Notes: generated from the letters alone by a model not told the origin. A stretch of DNA of 64,000 nucleotides from Rhodospirillaceae bacterium (GCA_020638575.1 JACKIH010000003.1:2089501-2153500), one strand, 5' to 3'. Shown: positions 16,863-26,095, numbered from the stretch's first letter. Translations and numbers: made by a program.

Positions 16863-17873
16863 TCATCCTCTGGCCCGCTGCGCCAAACCCATGAGCCGGC
16901 GGGTGTCGGCCAGGATCGGCGCCGCCAGCGCTTCGGCCTTCTCCGCCCCTTCGGCCAGCACCGCGTCGAGCTGGGCGGGGTCGGCCATCAGCCGGTTGAC
17001 CGCCGCGGCGATGGGCGACAGGGCCGTCACCGCCACGTCCGTCAGCGCCTGCTTGAAGCTGGAGAACTGGCTGCCGCCGTGCTCGGCCAGCACCTGCTCC
17101 ACGCTGCTGCGCGCCAGGGCGGCGTAGATGTTGACCAGGTTTTCCGCCTCCGGCCGTCCCTCCAGCCCCTCCGGTGCCTCGGGCAGCGGGTGAGGGTCGG
17201 TCCTGGCCTTGCGGAATTTCTGGGCGATCAGGTCGGCCTCGTCGGTCATGTTGATGCGCGAGAAGTCGCTCTCGTCGGACTTCGACATCTTCTTGGTGCC
17301 GTCGCGCAGGCTCATCACCCGCGTCGCCGTGCCCAAGATCTGCGGTTCCGGCAGCGGGAAGAAGTCCACCCCGTAGCGGTGGTTGAAGGAGCCCGCGATC
17401 TCCCGGCTCAGCTCCAGGTGCTGCTTCTGGTCCTCGCCCACCGGCACGTGGGTGGCCTTGTAGAGCAGGATGTCGGCGGCCATCAGCACCGGATAGGTGT
17501 AGAGGCCGACATACGCCTCGTCGCGCCGCTTGCCCGCCTTTTCCTTGAACTGGGTCATGCGGTTGAGCTGGCCGATGCGGGCAATGCAGGAAAACAGCCA
17601 GGCCAGCTCGGCGTGCTGGTGCACGTGGCTCTGGGCGAACAGGATCGACTTGCCGGGGTCGATCCCCGCGGCGATCAGCGTGGCCGCCAGGCTGAGCGTG
17701 TTGGTGCGCAGCGCGTCGGGGTCCTGCGGCTGGGTCAGCGCGTGCAGGTCGACGACGCAGTAGATGGTTTCGAACTCGGGGCCCTGCAGGTCCACCCAGT
17801 TGCGCACCGCCCCCAAGTAGTTGCCGAGGGTCATCGAGGAGGTCGGCTGGATGCCGGAGAAGATGCGTTTCAT
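16863..17873 (-). CDS. trpS: Tryptophan-tRNA ligase
   Basis: A 336-residue class I aminoacyl-tRNA synthetase. The HIGH-like motif lies in 'SGIQPTSSMTLGNYLGAVRN' near the N-terminus and the second signature 'KKMSKS' near residue 200. 'YPVLMAADILLYKATHVPVG' is typical of TrpS. Length matches bacterial enzymes (about 330-350). It stands alone; the region upstream is short before the divergent hemolysin III-like gene. Confidence 0.96.
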   Translation of the reverse strand: MKRIFSGIQPTSSMTLGNYLGAVRNWVDLQGPEFETIYCVVDLHALTQPQDPDALRTNTLSLAATLIAAGIDPGKSILFAQSHVHQHAELAWLFSCIARIGQLNRMTQFKEKAGKRRDEAYVGLYTYPVLMAADILLYKATHVPVGEDQKQHLELSREIAGSFNHRYGVDFFPLPEPQILGTATRVMSLRDGTKKMSKSDESDFSRINMTDEADLIAQKFRKARTDPHPLPEAPEGLEGRPEAENLVNIYAALARSSVEQVLAEHGGSQFSSFKQALTDVAVTALSPIAAAVNRLMADPAQLDAVLAEGAEKAEALAAPILADTRRLMGLAQRARG

Positions 17874-18009
17874 GGCGGTGCTTTGCGGGCGGGGGAACGG
17901 AGAGGTGGTGCGCCCACCTCATAGACGCCCCTGCGGCGCCGTCAACTGAGCTTTGCCCAACCCGCCTCCGCGTTCCATAGTGGAGAGACCCTGCCCGGTA
18001 CCGCAAAGG

Positions 18010-18684
18010 ATGGAGATGACTGAGGCAATCGCGACCCATGGGGAACGGGTGGCCGACGCCGTGGTGCATTCGATCGGCGTGATCCTGGCCTTGGTGAGCG
18101 TGCCCGTGCTGATCACGCTGACCGCCGCCATCGATGGATCGGGCCCGGTGATCGCCGGCGTCGCCGTCTACGGCGCCGGGCTGCTGGCCATGCTGGCCAC
18201 CTCAGCCCTCTACCACCTGGTGCCGGCCTCGCCGCTCGGCCGCGAGATCCTGCGCCGCTGCGACCACGCGGTGATCTACCTGAAGATCGCCGCGACGCAG
18301 ACGCCGTTCGCCATCCTGGTGGGCGGCGAGAACACCTGGTGGATCATGACGGTGCTGTGGACCACCGCCGGCCTCGGCGCCCTGGGCAAGGTGCTGGTCC
18401 CCCACCGCATGGGCCGGCTGGCGGTACCGCTCTACCTGGTGCTGGGCTGGCTCGGCATGGCGCTGGTCTGGCCGGGCACGGACGGATCGGCCCTCTCCAC
18501 GGCCACCTTCGTGCTGACGCTGGTGGGCGGCGGCGTCTATTCGCTGGGCGTCGCCTTCTATCTGATGGACCGGCTGCGCTTCAACATCGCCATCTGGCAT
18601 GGCTTCGTGCTGGTGGCGAGCTTCGTCTTCTACAGCGCCGTGCTGGTGGAAATCAGCGTGCGCGCGGCGCCCGGACTGGTGTGA
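18010..18684 (+). CDS. Hemolysin III family (PAQR-like) membrane protein
   Basis: A 224-residue membrane protein with seven predicted helices. Family hallmarks: 'GERVADAVVHSIGVILALVS' (Ser/His in helix 1), 'ATSALYHLVPAS' and 'ILRRCDHAVIYLKIAATQTP' (RxxDHxxI), and 'IWHGFVLVASFVFYSAVL' near the end. These give the conserved S-H-D-H metal set of the PAQR fold. The real function of bacterial members (YqfA-type) is unclear and haemolysis is doubtful. Starts at 18010 or 18016 are both possible. The MFS gene follows after 11 nt. Confidence 0.88.
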   Translation: MEMTEAIATHGERVADAVVHSIGVILALVSVPVLITLTAAIDGSGPVIAGVAVYGAGLLAMLATSALYHLVPASPLGREILRRCDHAVIYLKIAATQTPFAILVGGENTWWIMTVLWTTAGLGALGKVLVPHRMGRLAVPLYLVLGWLGMALVWPGTDGSALSTATFVLTLVGGGVYSLGVAFYLMDRLRFNIAIWHGFVLVASFVFYSAVLVEISVRAAPGLV

Positions 18685-18695
18685 GCCCGCCCGCG

Positions 18696-20078
18696 ATGTC
18701 TCGCGACAATGCCGTGCTTCCGCCCGTGCCGACGCTCCCGGTATGCTGTGGCGGTCCCCTTCCCGATCAGCAGGCCAGCCCCGGCGTGTCCGACACCTCC
18801 TCCCACCCCGACGGGTTCGACGGCGACGATACCGCCGGTTTCAGCCGCACCGCAGTCCGCGTGCTGGTGTGCGGTGTGGCCATGCTGATCCTCGCCATGG
18901 GCCTGCGCCAATCCTTCGGCATCTTCCAGACGCCGATTTCCATGGATCTTGGTACCGGCCGCCAGGTGTTCGGGCTCGCCATCGCCATCCAGAACCTGCT
19001 GTGGGGGGTGGCCCAGCCGATCACCGGCGCCATCGCCGACCGCTACGGCCCCGTACGTGTACTTGCCGGTGGCGGCGTGGTGTACGTGCTGGGCCTGGGA
19101 CTGGCCACCCTGGCCGCCGACCCGCTGGGGCTCAACGTCACGCTCGGCGTGCTGGTGGGCTTGGCGCTCGCCGGCTGCACCTATGTGACGGTGCTGGGGG
19201 CCGTCGGCCGCGTCGTCTCCGCCGAACAGCGCACCACCGCGTTCGGCATCTGCACCGCCGCCGGCTCGTTCGGCATGTTCGCCGTGGTGCCGGGCGCCCA
19301 GGGCCTGCTGGATGCGCTGGACTGGCAGGGTGCGTTCCTGGTGATGGCGGTGGCCGCCAGCCTGCTGATCCCCATCGCCTTCGGCCTGCACGCCAGGGCG
19401 CCGCGCCAGGGCGGCCCCGCCGCCGCGGCCACCCCGCCCCAGAGCATGGAGCGCGCGGTGCGCGAGGCGCGCAGCCACCGCGGCTACTGGCTGCTCAATT
19501 TCGGCTTCTTCGTCTGCGGCTTCCACGTCGCCTTTGTGGCCACCCACCTGCCCGCCTACCTGACCGACAGCGGCATGTCGCCCGCGATCAACGCCTGGGC
19601 GCTGGCGCTCATCGGCCTCTTCAACATCTTCGGGTCGTATCTCGCCGGGCGGCTTGGCCGCGTGCACCGCGAGAAGTACCTGCTGAGCCTGCTCTACCTC
19701 GCCCGCGGCGTCCTCATCACCGGCTTCCTGGTGCTGCCGCTGACACCGGTGACGGCGCTGGCCTTCGGGGCCGGCATCGGCTTCCTGTGGCTGGGCACGG
19801 TGCCGCTCACCAGCGGGCTCGTGGCCCGCGTGTTCGGCGTGCAGTACCTCTCCATGCTCTACGGCTTCACCTTCATGTTCCACCAGTTCGGCGCCTTTCT
19901 CGGCGCCTGGGGCGGCGGCTACGCCTACGACGTGCTGGGGAGCTACGAGGCGGTGTGGCTGGCTTCCATCGCGCTCGCCCTGTTCGCGGCGCTGGTGCAC
20001 CTGCCCATCGACGATGCCGCACCGGTGCGTGCCCCCCGTGCGGGCGGCGTCGCCGAGGCCGAGGAGGCCGGAACATGA
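18696..20078 (+). CDS. MFS transporter
   Basis: A 460-residue inner-membrane transporter with twelve predicted helices. Helix 1 reads 'VLVCGVAMLILAMGLRQSFG', followed by the pattern 'IFQTPISMDLG' and 'GAIADRYGPVRVLAGG' (loop 2-3 motif); this resembles oxalate/formate- or monocarboxylate-type MFS members, but the substrate is unknown. The N-terminal 45 residues are hydrophilic, so the start might be a GTG at 18786. It ends in an ATGA overlap with a 53-codon gene. Confidence 0.85.
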   Translation: MSRDNAVLPPVPTLPVCCGGPLPDQQASPGVSDTSSHPDGFDGDDTAGFSRTAVRVLVCGVAMLILAMGLRQSFGIFQTPISMDLGTGRQVFGLAIAIQNLLWGVAQPITGAIADRYGPVRVLAGGGVVYVLGLGLATLAADPLGLNVTLGVLVGLALAGCTYVTVLGAVGRVVSAEQRTTAFGICTAAGSFGMFAVVPGAQGLLDALDWQGAFLVMAVAASLLIPIAFGLHARAPRQGGPAAAATPPQSMERAVREARSHRGYWLLNFGFFVCGFHVAFVATHLPAYLTDSGMSPAINAWALALIGLFNIFGSYLAGRLGRVHREKYLLSLLYLARGVLITGFLVLPLTPVTALAFGAGIGFLWLGTVPLTSGLVARVFGVQYLSMLYGFTFMFHQFGAFLGAWGGGYAYDVLGSYEAVWLASIALALFAALVHLPIDDAAPVRAPRAGGVAEAEEAGT

Positions 20079-20236
20079 GCGCCCCCCACGCATCGCCCAA
20101 CCGGCGCAGCGGCCGGCGGCTCGGCCGCATCGTGTGGACCGGCCTGATCCTCGGCACCTTGGGCGGGCTCTTCTTGTGGTGGCGCTACGGCCTGCCGGTG
20201 GGCCTGGCCAATGCGGTGTGGCTGTGCGCCTATTGA
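20075..20236 (+). CDS. Small single-helix membrane protein
   Basis: A 53-residue protein whose ATG overlaps the MFS stop (ATGA), which suggests coupled translation. It has a basic N-terminus and one membrane segment, 'IVWTGLILGTLGGLFLWWRY'. No family is recognised. It may be an accessory subunit of the upstream transporter or a stand-alone microprotein; both are guesses. Coding status rests on the overlap and clear topology. Confidence 0.55.
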   Translation: MSAPHASPNRRSGRRLGRIVWTGLILGTLGGLFLWWRYGLPVGLANAVWLCAY

Positions 20237-20290
20237 CACGCTGAGAGGCGCTGCCACCGCAGCAGCCGATCCCGACCGGGGAGGACATCC

Positions 20291-20698
20291 GTGCCGATGC
20301 CCATCGCCAACACCGCGCTGTATGCCGGCATCTGCGCCTTCATGCTGATCGGCCTGGCGCTCAGGGTGATCCGCCACCGCTACCAGGCCAAGATCGGCCT
20401 GCTGGACGGTGGCGACGAGGTGCTGCGGCGCCACATCCGCGTGCACGGCAACTTCACCGAATACGTGCCCACCGCCTTGCTGCTGATGGCGATCATCGAG
20501 GTGAACGGTGCGCCGTGGTGGGTGATCCATCCGCTGGGCCTCGCCTTGGCAGGCGGCCGCATCGCCCACGCGGTGGGCCTGCGCGGGTCGACCGGCGCCT
20601 CGCGCCCGCGCGTGGCCGGCATGATGGCGACCTTCGGCGTGCTCACCGTCGCCGGCCTCATCGCCATTGCCCAGTTCGCATGGTCGCTGGTCGGGTAG
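20291..20698 (+). CDS. MAPEG family membrane protein
   Basis: A 135-residue membrane protein with four predicted helices. The core 'VIRHRYQAKIGLLDGGDEVL' then 'RRHIRVHGNFTEYVPTALLL' contains the MAPEG signature (R, H-N-E-P type), and 'GGRIAHAVGL' follows. Eukaryotic MAPEG proteins use glutathione; bacterial substrates are mostly unknown. GTG at 20291 has GGGGAGGA 5 nt upstream; an ATG two codons later is an alternative. Convergent with hemW, whose stop is 4 nt away. Confidence 0.88.
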   Translation: MPMPIANTALYAGICAFMLIGLALRVIRHRYQAKIGLLDGGDEVLRRHIRVHGNFTEYVPTALLLMAIIEVNGAPWWVIHPLGLALAGGRIAHAVGLRGSTGASRPRVAGMMATFGVLTVAGLIAIAQFAWSLVG

Positions 20699-20702
20699 AG
20701 TA

Positions 20703-22004
20703 TCAGGCCAGGATCGCCGCCAGCACGGCGTTGAGGCGCTGCAGCCCGGCGGGCGTGGCCCTGAGGCAGGTGCCGGAGCGCGCCAGCAGCCCTGCGTCCA
20801 CCAGCCGGTCGACGGCGCGAGTGTCCAGCCGCCGGGCCGGATCGCTGCCCAGCCGGCCGGCGAGATCCGCCAGGTCGACGCCGCGGCTGAGGCGCAAGCC
20901 CATCATCAGCGCTTCCTCGATGGCGGTGGCGGCGTCGATGGGCTGGCGCGGATGTTCGCCATGGCCGCTGCGTTCCACCCGCTCCAGCCATACCTCCGGC
21001 GCCCGGTGGGTGCGGGTGGCGACGCGGCCGAAATCTCGGGCGCCCTCGGTCTCGGCCTGCTCCCCGACCCGGTCGCCCACGACAGTATCCTGAATGGGGT
21101 GGCCGGGCGGCGAAGCGGGCCGGCGCAACCCTGGCGCGCAGCGCGAGAGCGTCAATCTTCCATGGGCGCCGGGGCCGATACCGGCATAGTCCCGGTAGCC
21201 CCAATAGGCGAGGTTGTGGCGGCATTCCGCCCCTGGCCGGGCGTGGTTGGAGATTTCGTAGGCCGCTAGACCGGCCGCCTCCAGCACCTCCTGGGTCGCC
21301 TCGTAAAGGCCGGCTTGCGTGTCCTCGTCCGGCAGGTCCAACTCGCCGCGCCGTGCCCGCCCCTCGAACGCCGTGCCCGGCTCGATGGTGAGCTGGTAGA
21401 CCGACAGGTGGTCGCCGGCCATCGTCAAAGCCTCGGCCAGTTCCGCCCGCCATCGGGCCTCCGTCTGCCCCGGCCGGGCATAGATCAGATCGAAGCTGAA
21501 GCGCCCGAACAGCCGCGCCGCCAGGGCCACCGCCGCGCGCGCCTCCGCCGCGCTGTGCTGGCGGCCGAGGGCGCCCAGGTCGGCATCGTTGAGCGCCTGC
21601 ACCCCCAGCGACACGCGGTTGACGCCGGCCGCCCGGAACCCCTGGAACGCCGCTGCCTCGACGCTGGTGGGATTGGCTTCCAGGGTGATCTCGCACTCCG
21701 GCGCCAGGTCGAACGCGTCGGCCGCGCGCGCGATCACCGCCGCCGCCGTCTGCGGCGCCATCAGCGAGGGCGTGCCGCCGCCGAAGAAGATCGAGGTGAC
21801 CCGGCGCCGCCCCACCATCTGCGCCACATGGTCCAGCTCGGCCACCAGGGCCGCCCGCCAGCGCGCCTGGTCGATGGCCTCGCGCACATGGCTGTTGAAG
21901 TCGCAATAGGGGCACTTGGCCTTGCAGAAGGGCCAATGGACGTAGAGCGCCAGGTCGTCCGCCGCCGGCGCCGCATCGGCCAAGGGTGGGCTGTCCGCCG
22001 TCAC
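20703..22004 (-). CDS. hemW: Radical SAM heme chaperone HemW
   Basis: A 433-residue cytoplasmic radical SAM protein, related to HemN but acting in heme transfer rather than coproporphyrinogen oxidation. The cluster motif is 'YVHWPFCKAKCPYCDFNSH' (CxxxCxxC). Further markers: 'SIFFGGGTPSLM', 'ANPTSVE', 'NRVSLGVQALND', 'FSFDLIYARPGQT', and 'AGIGPGAHGRL'; HemW proteins have 'HNLxYW', here 'CRHNLAYWGYRDYAG'. The start is GTG at 22004, overlapping the rdgB stop as GTGA. The pair rdgB-hemW is a common proteobacterial operon. Confidence 0.95.
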   Translation of the reverse strand: MTADSPPLADAAPAADDLALYVHWPFCKAKCPYCDFNSHVREAIDQARWRAALVAELDHVAQMVGRRRVTSIFFGGGTPSLMAPQTAAAVIARAADAFDLAPECEITLEANPTSVEAAAFQGFRAAGVNRVSLGVQALNDADLGALGRQHSAAEARAAVALAARLFGRFSFDLIYARPGQTEARWRAELAEALTMAGDHLSVYQLTIEPGTAFEGRARRGELDLPDEDTQAGLYEATQEVLEAAGLAAYEISNHARPGAECRHNLAYWGYRDYAGIGPGAHGRLTLSRCAPGLRRPASPPGHPIQDTVVGDRVGEQAETEGARDFGRVATRTHRAPEVWLERVERSGHGEHPRQPIDAATAIEEALMMGLRLSRGVDLADLAGRLGSDPARRLDTRAVDRLVDAGLLARSGTCLRATPAGLQRLNAVLAAILA

Positions 22005-22621
22005 GCCGGCGCTTCGAAGCACGCCGCCACCAGCTTGGCGAACGCGCGCGCCCGGTGGCTGATGGCATGCTTGGCCGCCGGCTCCATCTCCCCGAAGGTC
22101 AGTTGGTGGCCGTCGGGCAAGAACATGGGGTCGTAGCCGAAACCGTTGGCCCCGCGCACCGGCCACACCAGGCTGCCGTCGACGCGGCCTTCGAACACCG
22201 CCGTCTCGCCGTCCGGCCATGCCAGGCACAGTGCGCAGATGAACCAGGCCCGGCGGTCGGCCGCGTTGCCGAGCGCCTCCTCCAGCCGCTCCATGGCGCG
22301 CCCGAAGTCGCGGCGGCCCGAGGCGTCCTCCGCCCAGCGGGCAGACTGCACGCCCGGCCGCCCGTCGAGTGCGGCCACCGCCAGCCCGCTGTCGTCGGCC
22401 AGCGCCGGATGGCCCGAGCGCTCGGCCACGTAGCGCGCCTTCAGCTCGGCATTGGCGGCGAAGGTCTCGCCCGTTTCCTCCGGGTCGTCGAGGCCGAACG
22501 CCCCGGCGGAGGGAAAGCGTCCGGCATAGGGCGCCAACAGGTCGGCGATCTCGCGCACCTTGCCGGCGTTGTGGCTGGCGATCACCAGGGTGTCGCCACG
22601 GAATCGACGATATGACGTCAT
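22001..22621 (-). CDS. rdgB: dITP/XTP pyrophosphatase RdgB
   Basis: A 206-residue cytoplasmic housecleaning NTPase that hydrolyses dITP, ITP and XTP and so keeps non-canonical purines out of DNA. Motifs: 'VIASHNAGKVREIADLL' (SHNxxK), 'ALADDSGLAVAALDGRPGV', 'RGANGFGYDPMFLPDG' and 'KHAISHRARAF'. The ATG at 22621 fits the family N-terminus; a much longer in-frame extension upstream is not used. It is translationally coupled to hemW. Confidence 0.96.
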   Translation of the reverse strand: MTSYRRFRGDTLVIASHNAGKVREIADLLAPYAGRFPSAGAFGLDDPEETGETFAANAELKARYVAERSGHPALADDSGLAVAALDGRPGVQSARWAEDASGRRDFGRAMERLEEALGNAADRRAWFICALCLAWPDGETAVFEGRVDGSLVWPVRGANGFGYDPMFLPDGHQLTFGEMEPAAKHAISHRARAFAKLVAACFEAPA

Positions 22622-22706
22622 GCAATGGGTCTCTATACTACTTGCAGGGGTGTGGGGACCCGCAGCCGGCCACCCGGCACGGTCCCGCCAACAGCGGAGA
22701 TCTGGG

Positions 22707-22892
22707 ATGGGCATACCACCGCGGGGAATAAACCCAACCGAAAAGCCGGTGGAAGAGCGTTTGCGTGAGCTGGAAGACCAGGTGCAGGCGTTGCGCTCCA
22801 CCGACCTTTCGCCCGACGCGATCCTCAGCCGTGCCTGGCCGGAGCTGCGCTTCTGGCAGGGGCTGAAATACGAGATCGACAACTCGAGGTAG
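22707..22892 (+). CDS. Unknown 61-residue coiled-coil protein
   Basis: A 61-residue protein with the helical stretch 'EERLRELEDQVQALRS', likely a short coiled coil, and an aromatic C-terminal half 'WPELRFWQGLKYEID'. No family is recognised. A weak GGAG ribosome site precedes the ATG at 22707. It ends 3 nt before the transglycosylase start, so both are probably one transcript, divergent from rdgB. Confidence 0.55.
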   Translation: MGIPPRGINPTEKPVEERLRELEDQVQALRSTDLSPDAILSRAWPELRFWQGLKYEIDNSR

Positions 22893-22895
22893 CCG

Positions 22896-23900
22896 ATGGC
22901 CAGGCAGGGCGGCACCCGCGCCGGGCGGCCGGCGGCCGGGACCTGCCGGAGGGCGGCACCGGCCGGGGCGTTGCTGGCCATGCTGGTCCTGGCGGCAGCC
23001 CCCGTGGCCGGCCAGACGGCGGAGGCACCCGACACCGGGCTGCATTTCGGCGGCGCCACCGACCTGCAGCCGCAACTGGAAACCGACCCCGCCTTTTCCG
23101 GTGCCGCCACCATCACCGCCACGGGTGCCGTGCCCGGCGTCGCCACCGACGGGGCGGCAACCCTGACACCCGATGGGCCGGTGGTGCAGGATGGCCCGCC
23201 CGCGGGCATCGCCACCGGCGTCGGCGCCACCCCCCACTACGACCCCACGGCCGCCATCGGCAGCCAGGGCGTGTGCGCCCACGCCATCGACCAGGCGGCG
23301 ACGCGCCACGGCGTGCCGCTGGATTTGATGCTCGCCATCGGCCGGGTGGAAAGCGGCCTCAGCCCCTGGGTCATCAATGCCGCCGGCCAGGGCATCCGGT
23401 TTGCCAGCCTGAGCGAAGCGGTGGCCGGAGTGGACGCGCTGCGCAGCCAGGGCGTGGAGTCGATCGACGTGGGCTGCATGCAGGTGAACCTGCGCTGGCA
23501 CCCCGATGCCTTCGCCTCGCTGGCCGAAGCCTTCGTGCCGGAAATCAATGCCGACTACGCCGCCCGCCTGCTGCGCCACCTCTACGGCGAAACCGGCTCG
23601 TGGGACGCGGCGATGGGGCGCTATCATTCCGCCGATCCCATCCGCCAGGCCCGCTATGCCTGTGCGGTGCGGGCCGAACGCGCCCGCATCATGGGCAACC
23701 CGGTGGAGCCCTGCGGCGTGCCGGGGCCGGCCATCGAGACCGCTGCCAGCACCTTTGCCAGCGGGGCCGCGGTGATCTCCGCCCGCTCGATGGTGGACGG
23801 GGCGGTGGTGCTGGTGGGCCGCGCCGGCAGCGGCGGCGTCGACAGCCGGGTGATCTCCGGCGGCTCCACCGACGACCGGGTCGTCAGCGGCAACCGGTAG
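22896..23900 (+). CDS. Lytic transglycosylase (SLT domain)
   Basis: A 334-residue exported protein. A basic N-terminus and a hydrophobic stretch 'AGALLAMLVLAAAPVAGQ' form a signal peptide. A low-complexity Gly/Ala/Thr linker follows, then an SLT domain from about 130: 'HGVPLDLMLAIGRVESGLSP' holds the catalytic Glu, and 'DVGCMQVNLRWHP' replaces the usual SxGxMQ motif. 'AMGRYHSADP' ends the domain. It should cleave glycan strands in the periplasm. The C-terminus is Ser/Gly/Val-rich. Variants like this often serve secretion or flagellar systems. Confidence 0.82.
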   Translation: MARQGGTRAGRPAAGTCRRAAPAGALLAMLVLAAAPVAGQTAEAPDTGLHFGGATDLQPQLETDPAFSGAATITATGAVPGVATDGAATLTPDGPVVQDGPPAGIATGVGATPHYDPTAAIGSQGVCAHAIDQAATRHGVPLDLMLAIGRVESGLSPWVINAAGQGIRFASLSEAVAGVDALRSQGVESIDVGCMQVNLRWHPDAFASLAEAFVPEINADYAARLLRHLYGETGSWDAAMGRYHSADPIRQARYACAVRAERARIMGNPVEPCGVPGPAIETAASTFASGAAVISARSMVDGAVVLVGRAGSGGVDSRVISGGSTDDRVVSGNR

Positions 23901-23950
23901 GGCGATTGCCGACCTGACGGCCGAGACCGCCACTGCCCAAAGCGCAAACC

Positions 23951-24853
23951 CTAGAAATCGTCGCCCATGGGCAGCACCTCGTCGGCGGTGCGGCGCAGCT
24001 CGGCCCGCAGTTCGCGCAGCATCGCCGAGACTTCCGTGGGCTGCACCACGGCCCCGCGGATCAGCCCGTCAAAATGCTCCGTCAGTGCCCGCACATGCTC
24101 CATGGACGGGAACACGAAATACATCTGCCCGACATAGAGGGCGGCCCGGTTCGGCCCGAAGATGGTGAAGGGGGCCGAGAAGCGCTGCAGCCCGTCGAAC
24201 AGGAACCAGCGGAAGGTGGGGTAAAGCTCCTCCACCCGCTCGCTCATCACGTCGAGCTGCTCCTCGCGCACCGCCCGCGGCAGCTTGCGCCAGATGCCGT
24301 GGCCGAGCGCGAAGCTCTCCATCGACTGGATGGAGGTGCAGGCTTCCATGTCGGTTTCCGGATGGCGCTGGAAGGCGAGCTGGGTGATCGCCGTCTCGAT
24401 GCGCTGTTCGGGCCGCTGGGCGGAGAAATGCGCCAGCTCGTAGCGGATCACCGCCTCGGTCTTCAGGATGTCCGGCAGCGTCGCCGGCACGTAACGGATC
24501 TTGTAGCCGCGCGCCTCGCGATGCCAGGTGAGCAGCCGTTCGTCCGCCGGCGACAGGGCATCGCGCTCGATGCTCATCTGTTCGCGCACGATGTCCGGGC
24601 CGATCTGGCCGTCCTCGTGGGTGAGGCCCAGCAGCCAGTCCAGCCCGACGCGGCGAACCGAGGCGATGGCCACCAGGCTTTCCACCCGCGGCAACCGGTC
24701 GTTGTCCGGCGACAGGAGCTGCGACAGCGTCGACCGGTCGATGCCGACGGCGCGGGCAAACGCGCTGCGGTTGAGCCCGCTGTCGGCAATCACGCGGGCG
24801 AGGCGGCTGCGGAAGGTCTCCAGGAAGTCGCGGCGGTCGAGCGGGCGCGCCAT
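23951..24853 (-). CDS. XRE family transcriptional regulator with C-terminal effector-like domain
   Basis: A 300-residue cytoplasmic regulator. The HTH is near residues 25-65: 'VIADSGLNRSAFARAVGIDR' and 'STLSQLLSPDNDRLPRVESL'. A long C-terminal region (about 90-300) has 'RYVPATLPDILKTEAVIRYE' and 'FRWFLFDGLQRFSAPFTIFG', a sensor-like domain I do not recognise by name. Start at 24853 (MARPLDRR) was chosen: it has AAGAG 6 nt upstream, while an ATG at 24874 would leave almost no leader after the predicted promoter. Divergent from the desaturase gene. Confidence 0.82.
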   Translation of the reverse strand: MARPLDRRDFLETFRSRLARVIADSGLNRSAFARAVGIDRSTLSQLLSPDNDRLPRVESLVAIASVRRVGLDWLLGLTHEDGQIGPDIVREQMSIERDALSPADERLLTWHREARGYKIRYVPATLPDILKTEAVIRYELAHFSAQRPEQRIETAITQLAFQRHPETDMEACTSIQSMESFALGHGIWRKLPRAVREEQLDVMSERVEELYPTFRWFLFDGLQRFSAPFTIFGPNRAALYVGQMYFVFPSMEHVRALTEHFDGLIRGAVVQPTEVSAMLRELRAELRRTADEVLPMGDDF

Positions 24854-24880
24854 ATGTTGCTCTTGGTCACGCATTGTTGC

Positions 24881-24913
24881 GTATAATCACCAAATGACAC
24901 GACTTGCTGACAA
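24881..24913 (-). promoter_or_regulatory. Promoter region of the XRE regulator
   Basis: On the minus strand TTGTCA (24913-24908) and an extended TGATTAT (-10 region ending near 24883) are separated by about 17-19 bp. On the plus strand the same place contains a perfect TATAAT (24882-24887), which may serve the desaturase gene. Overlapping divergent promoters would suit autoregulation. Confidence 0.4.
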
Positions 24914-25068
24914 ACGCGCCATCCTGTGCGCGTTCGCTGGATTGCGCAACAAAGGCCGCAGGTGTCCCATGGGGCAAGACGCCGCATGCACCGGGCCCGA
25001 TCCGGCCCGTTTCCGCCGCGGCGGTCCCCGCCCGGCCAGAGTCATCTGGCCGCACTTCAGGAGGACGC

Positions 25069-26025
25069 ATGCGCCGACCGTGGACACGGGAATGGCCGAC
25101 CTGGCTGGTGGTGATCGCCGTCTACGGCGGCTATGTCGCGCTGACCTGGTTCCATGCCGCGATCCCCTGGTACGTCGCCGTTCCCCTGGGCGCACTGCTC
25201 ATCGGTTGGCATTCCAGCCTGCAGCACGAAATCATCCACGGCCATCCCACGGGCCGCAGGGAGCTGGATACCGCGCTGGGCGCGATCCCGCTTTCCATCT
25301 GGCTGCCCTATGTGCTGTATCGGACGTCGCACCTTCGCCACCACCGCAATCGGCATCTCACGTGCCCGATCGAAGATCCGGAGAGCTACTACGTCACCGC
25401 GGCAACGTGGAACCGGCTGTCGCCGGGCGCCCGCGGCGTGCTGATCGCCCACCGGACGCTGCTCGGCCGGCTGCTGCTGGGCCCGGCGCTGGCCATGGCC
25501 GGCACCTGGGTGTCCCAGGCGCGCAGGATCGCCGCCGGCGACCGGGCGAGCCTGCGCATGTGGGCGGTGCACCTGGTGCTGGTGGCGTTGGTCCTCGGCT
25601 GGGCCATCGGGGTCGCCGGGGTGCCGGTGTGGATGTACGCCGCCTGGGTCTATCTCGGGCTGTCGCTGACGCTGGTGCGCTCGTTTGCCGAACACCGGCC
25701 GCATCCGGCGAGCGACCAGCGTACCGCCGTGGTGGACCGCGCCCCGCTGTTCGGGCTGCTCTTCCTGCACAACAACCTGCACGTTGCCCACCATGCCCGC
25801 CCGGGCCTGCCCTGGTACCGCCTGCCGGAGCTGGCGCGGACCATGGACGCGCGCGGCATCGCCGCCCGCGGCGCCGGGCTCTACCACGGCTATGCCAAGC
25901 TGGCGGCCCGCCACTTGCTGCGGCCGCTGGATCATCCGGTCCACCCGGCCCAAGCCGGTTCGGCGGTGACGACGGACCTGCGGCCGACCCCCGGCAAGGG
26001 CACCGGGCCGAGCGTCGCGGCCTAG
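25069..26025 (+). CDS. Fatty acid desaturase family protein
   Basis: A 318-residue membrane di-iron enzyme. Histidine boxes: H53-x3-H57 ('QHEIIHGHP'), 'HLRHHRNRH' at 88-96, and a third box 'HNNLHVAHH' near 250. Four membrane segments are predicted. Members of this group desaturate or hydroxylate fatty acyl chains or carotenoid-like lipids; the substrate is unknown. A perfect ribosome site (CAGGAGGA) precedes the ATG at 25069. It is divergent from the XRE gene and followed at 70 nt by a PhnD-like gene. Confidence 0.88.
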   Translation: MRRPWTREWPTWLVVIAVYGGYVALTWFHAAIPWYVAVPLGALLIGWHSSLQHEIIHGHPTGRRELDTALGAIPLSIWLPYVLYRTSHLRHHRNRHLTCPIEDPESYYVTAATWNRLSPGARGVLIAHRTLLGRLLLGPALAMAGTWVSQARRIAAGDRASLRMWAVHLVLVALVLGWAIGVAGVPVWMYAAWVYLGLSLTLVRSFAEHRPHPASDQRTAVVDRAPLFGLLFLHNNLHVAHHARPGLPWYRLPELARTMDARGIAARGAGLYHGYAKLAARHLLRPLDHPVHPAQAGSAVTTDLRPTPGKGTGPSVAA

Positions 26026-26095
26026 GGCGGTATGCACCGCTGTTCATTCGCGTCCGGCCCACGCCCCCGCCGGGGACTGCCGGGCTGGTGGCGTC

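Noticed and set aside
23951..24853. Phage repressor
   Set aside because: The HTH is phage-like but the 200-residue C-terminal domain is not a LexA-type peptidase and no phage genes are around.
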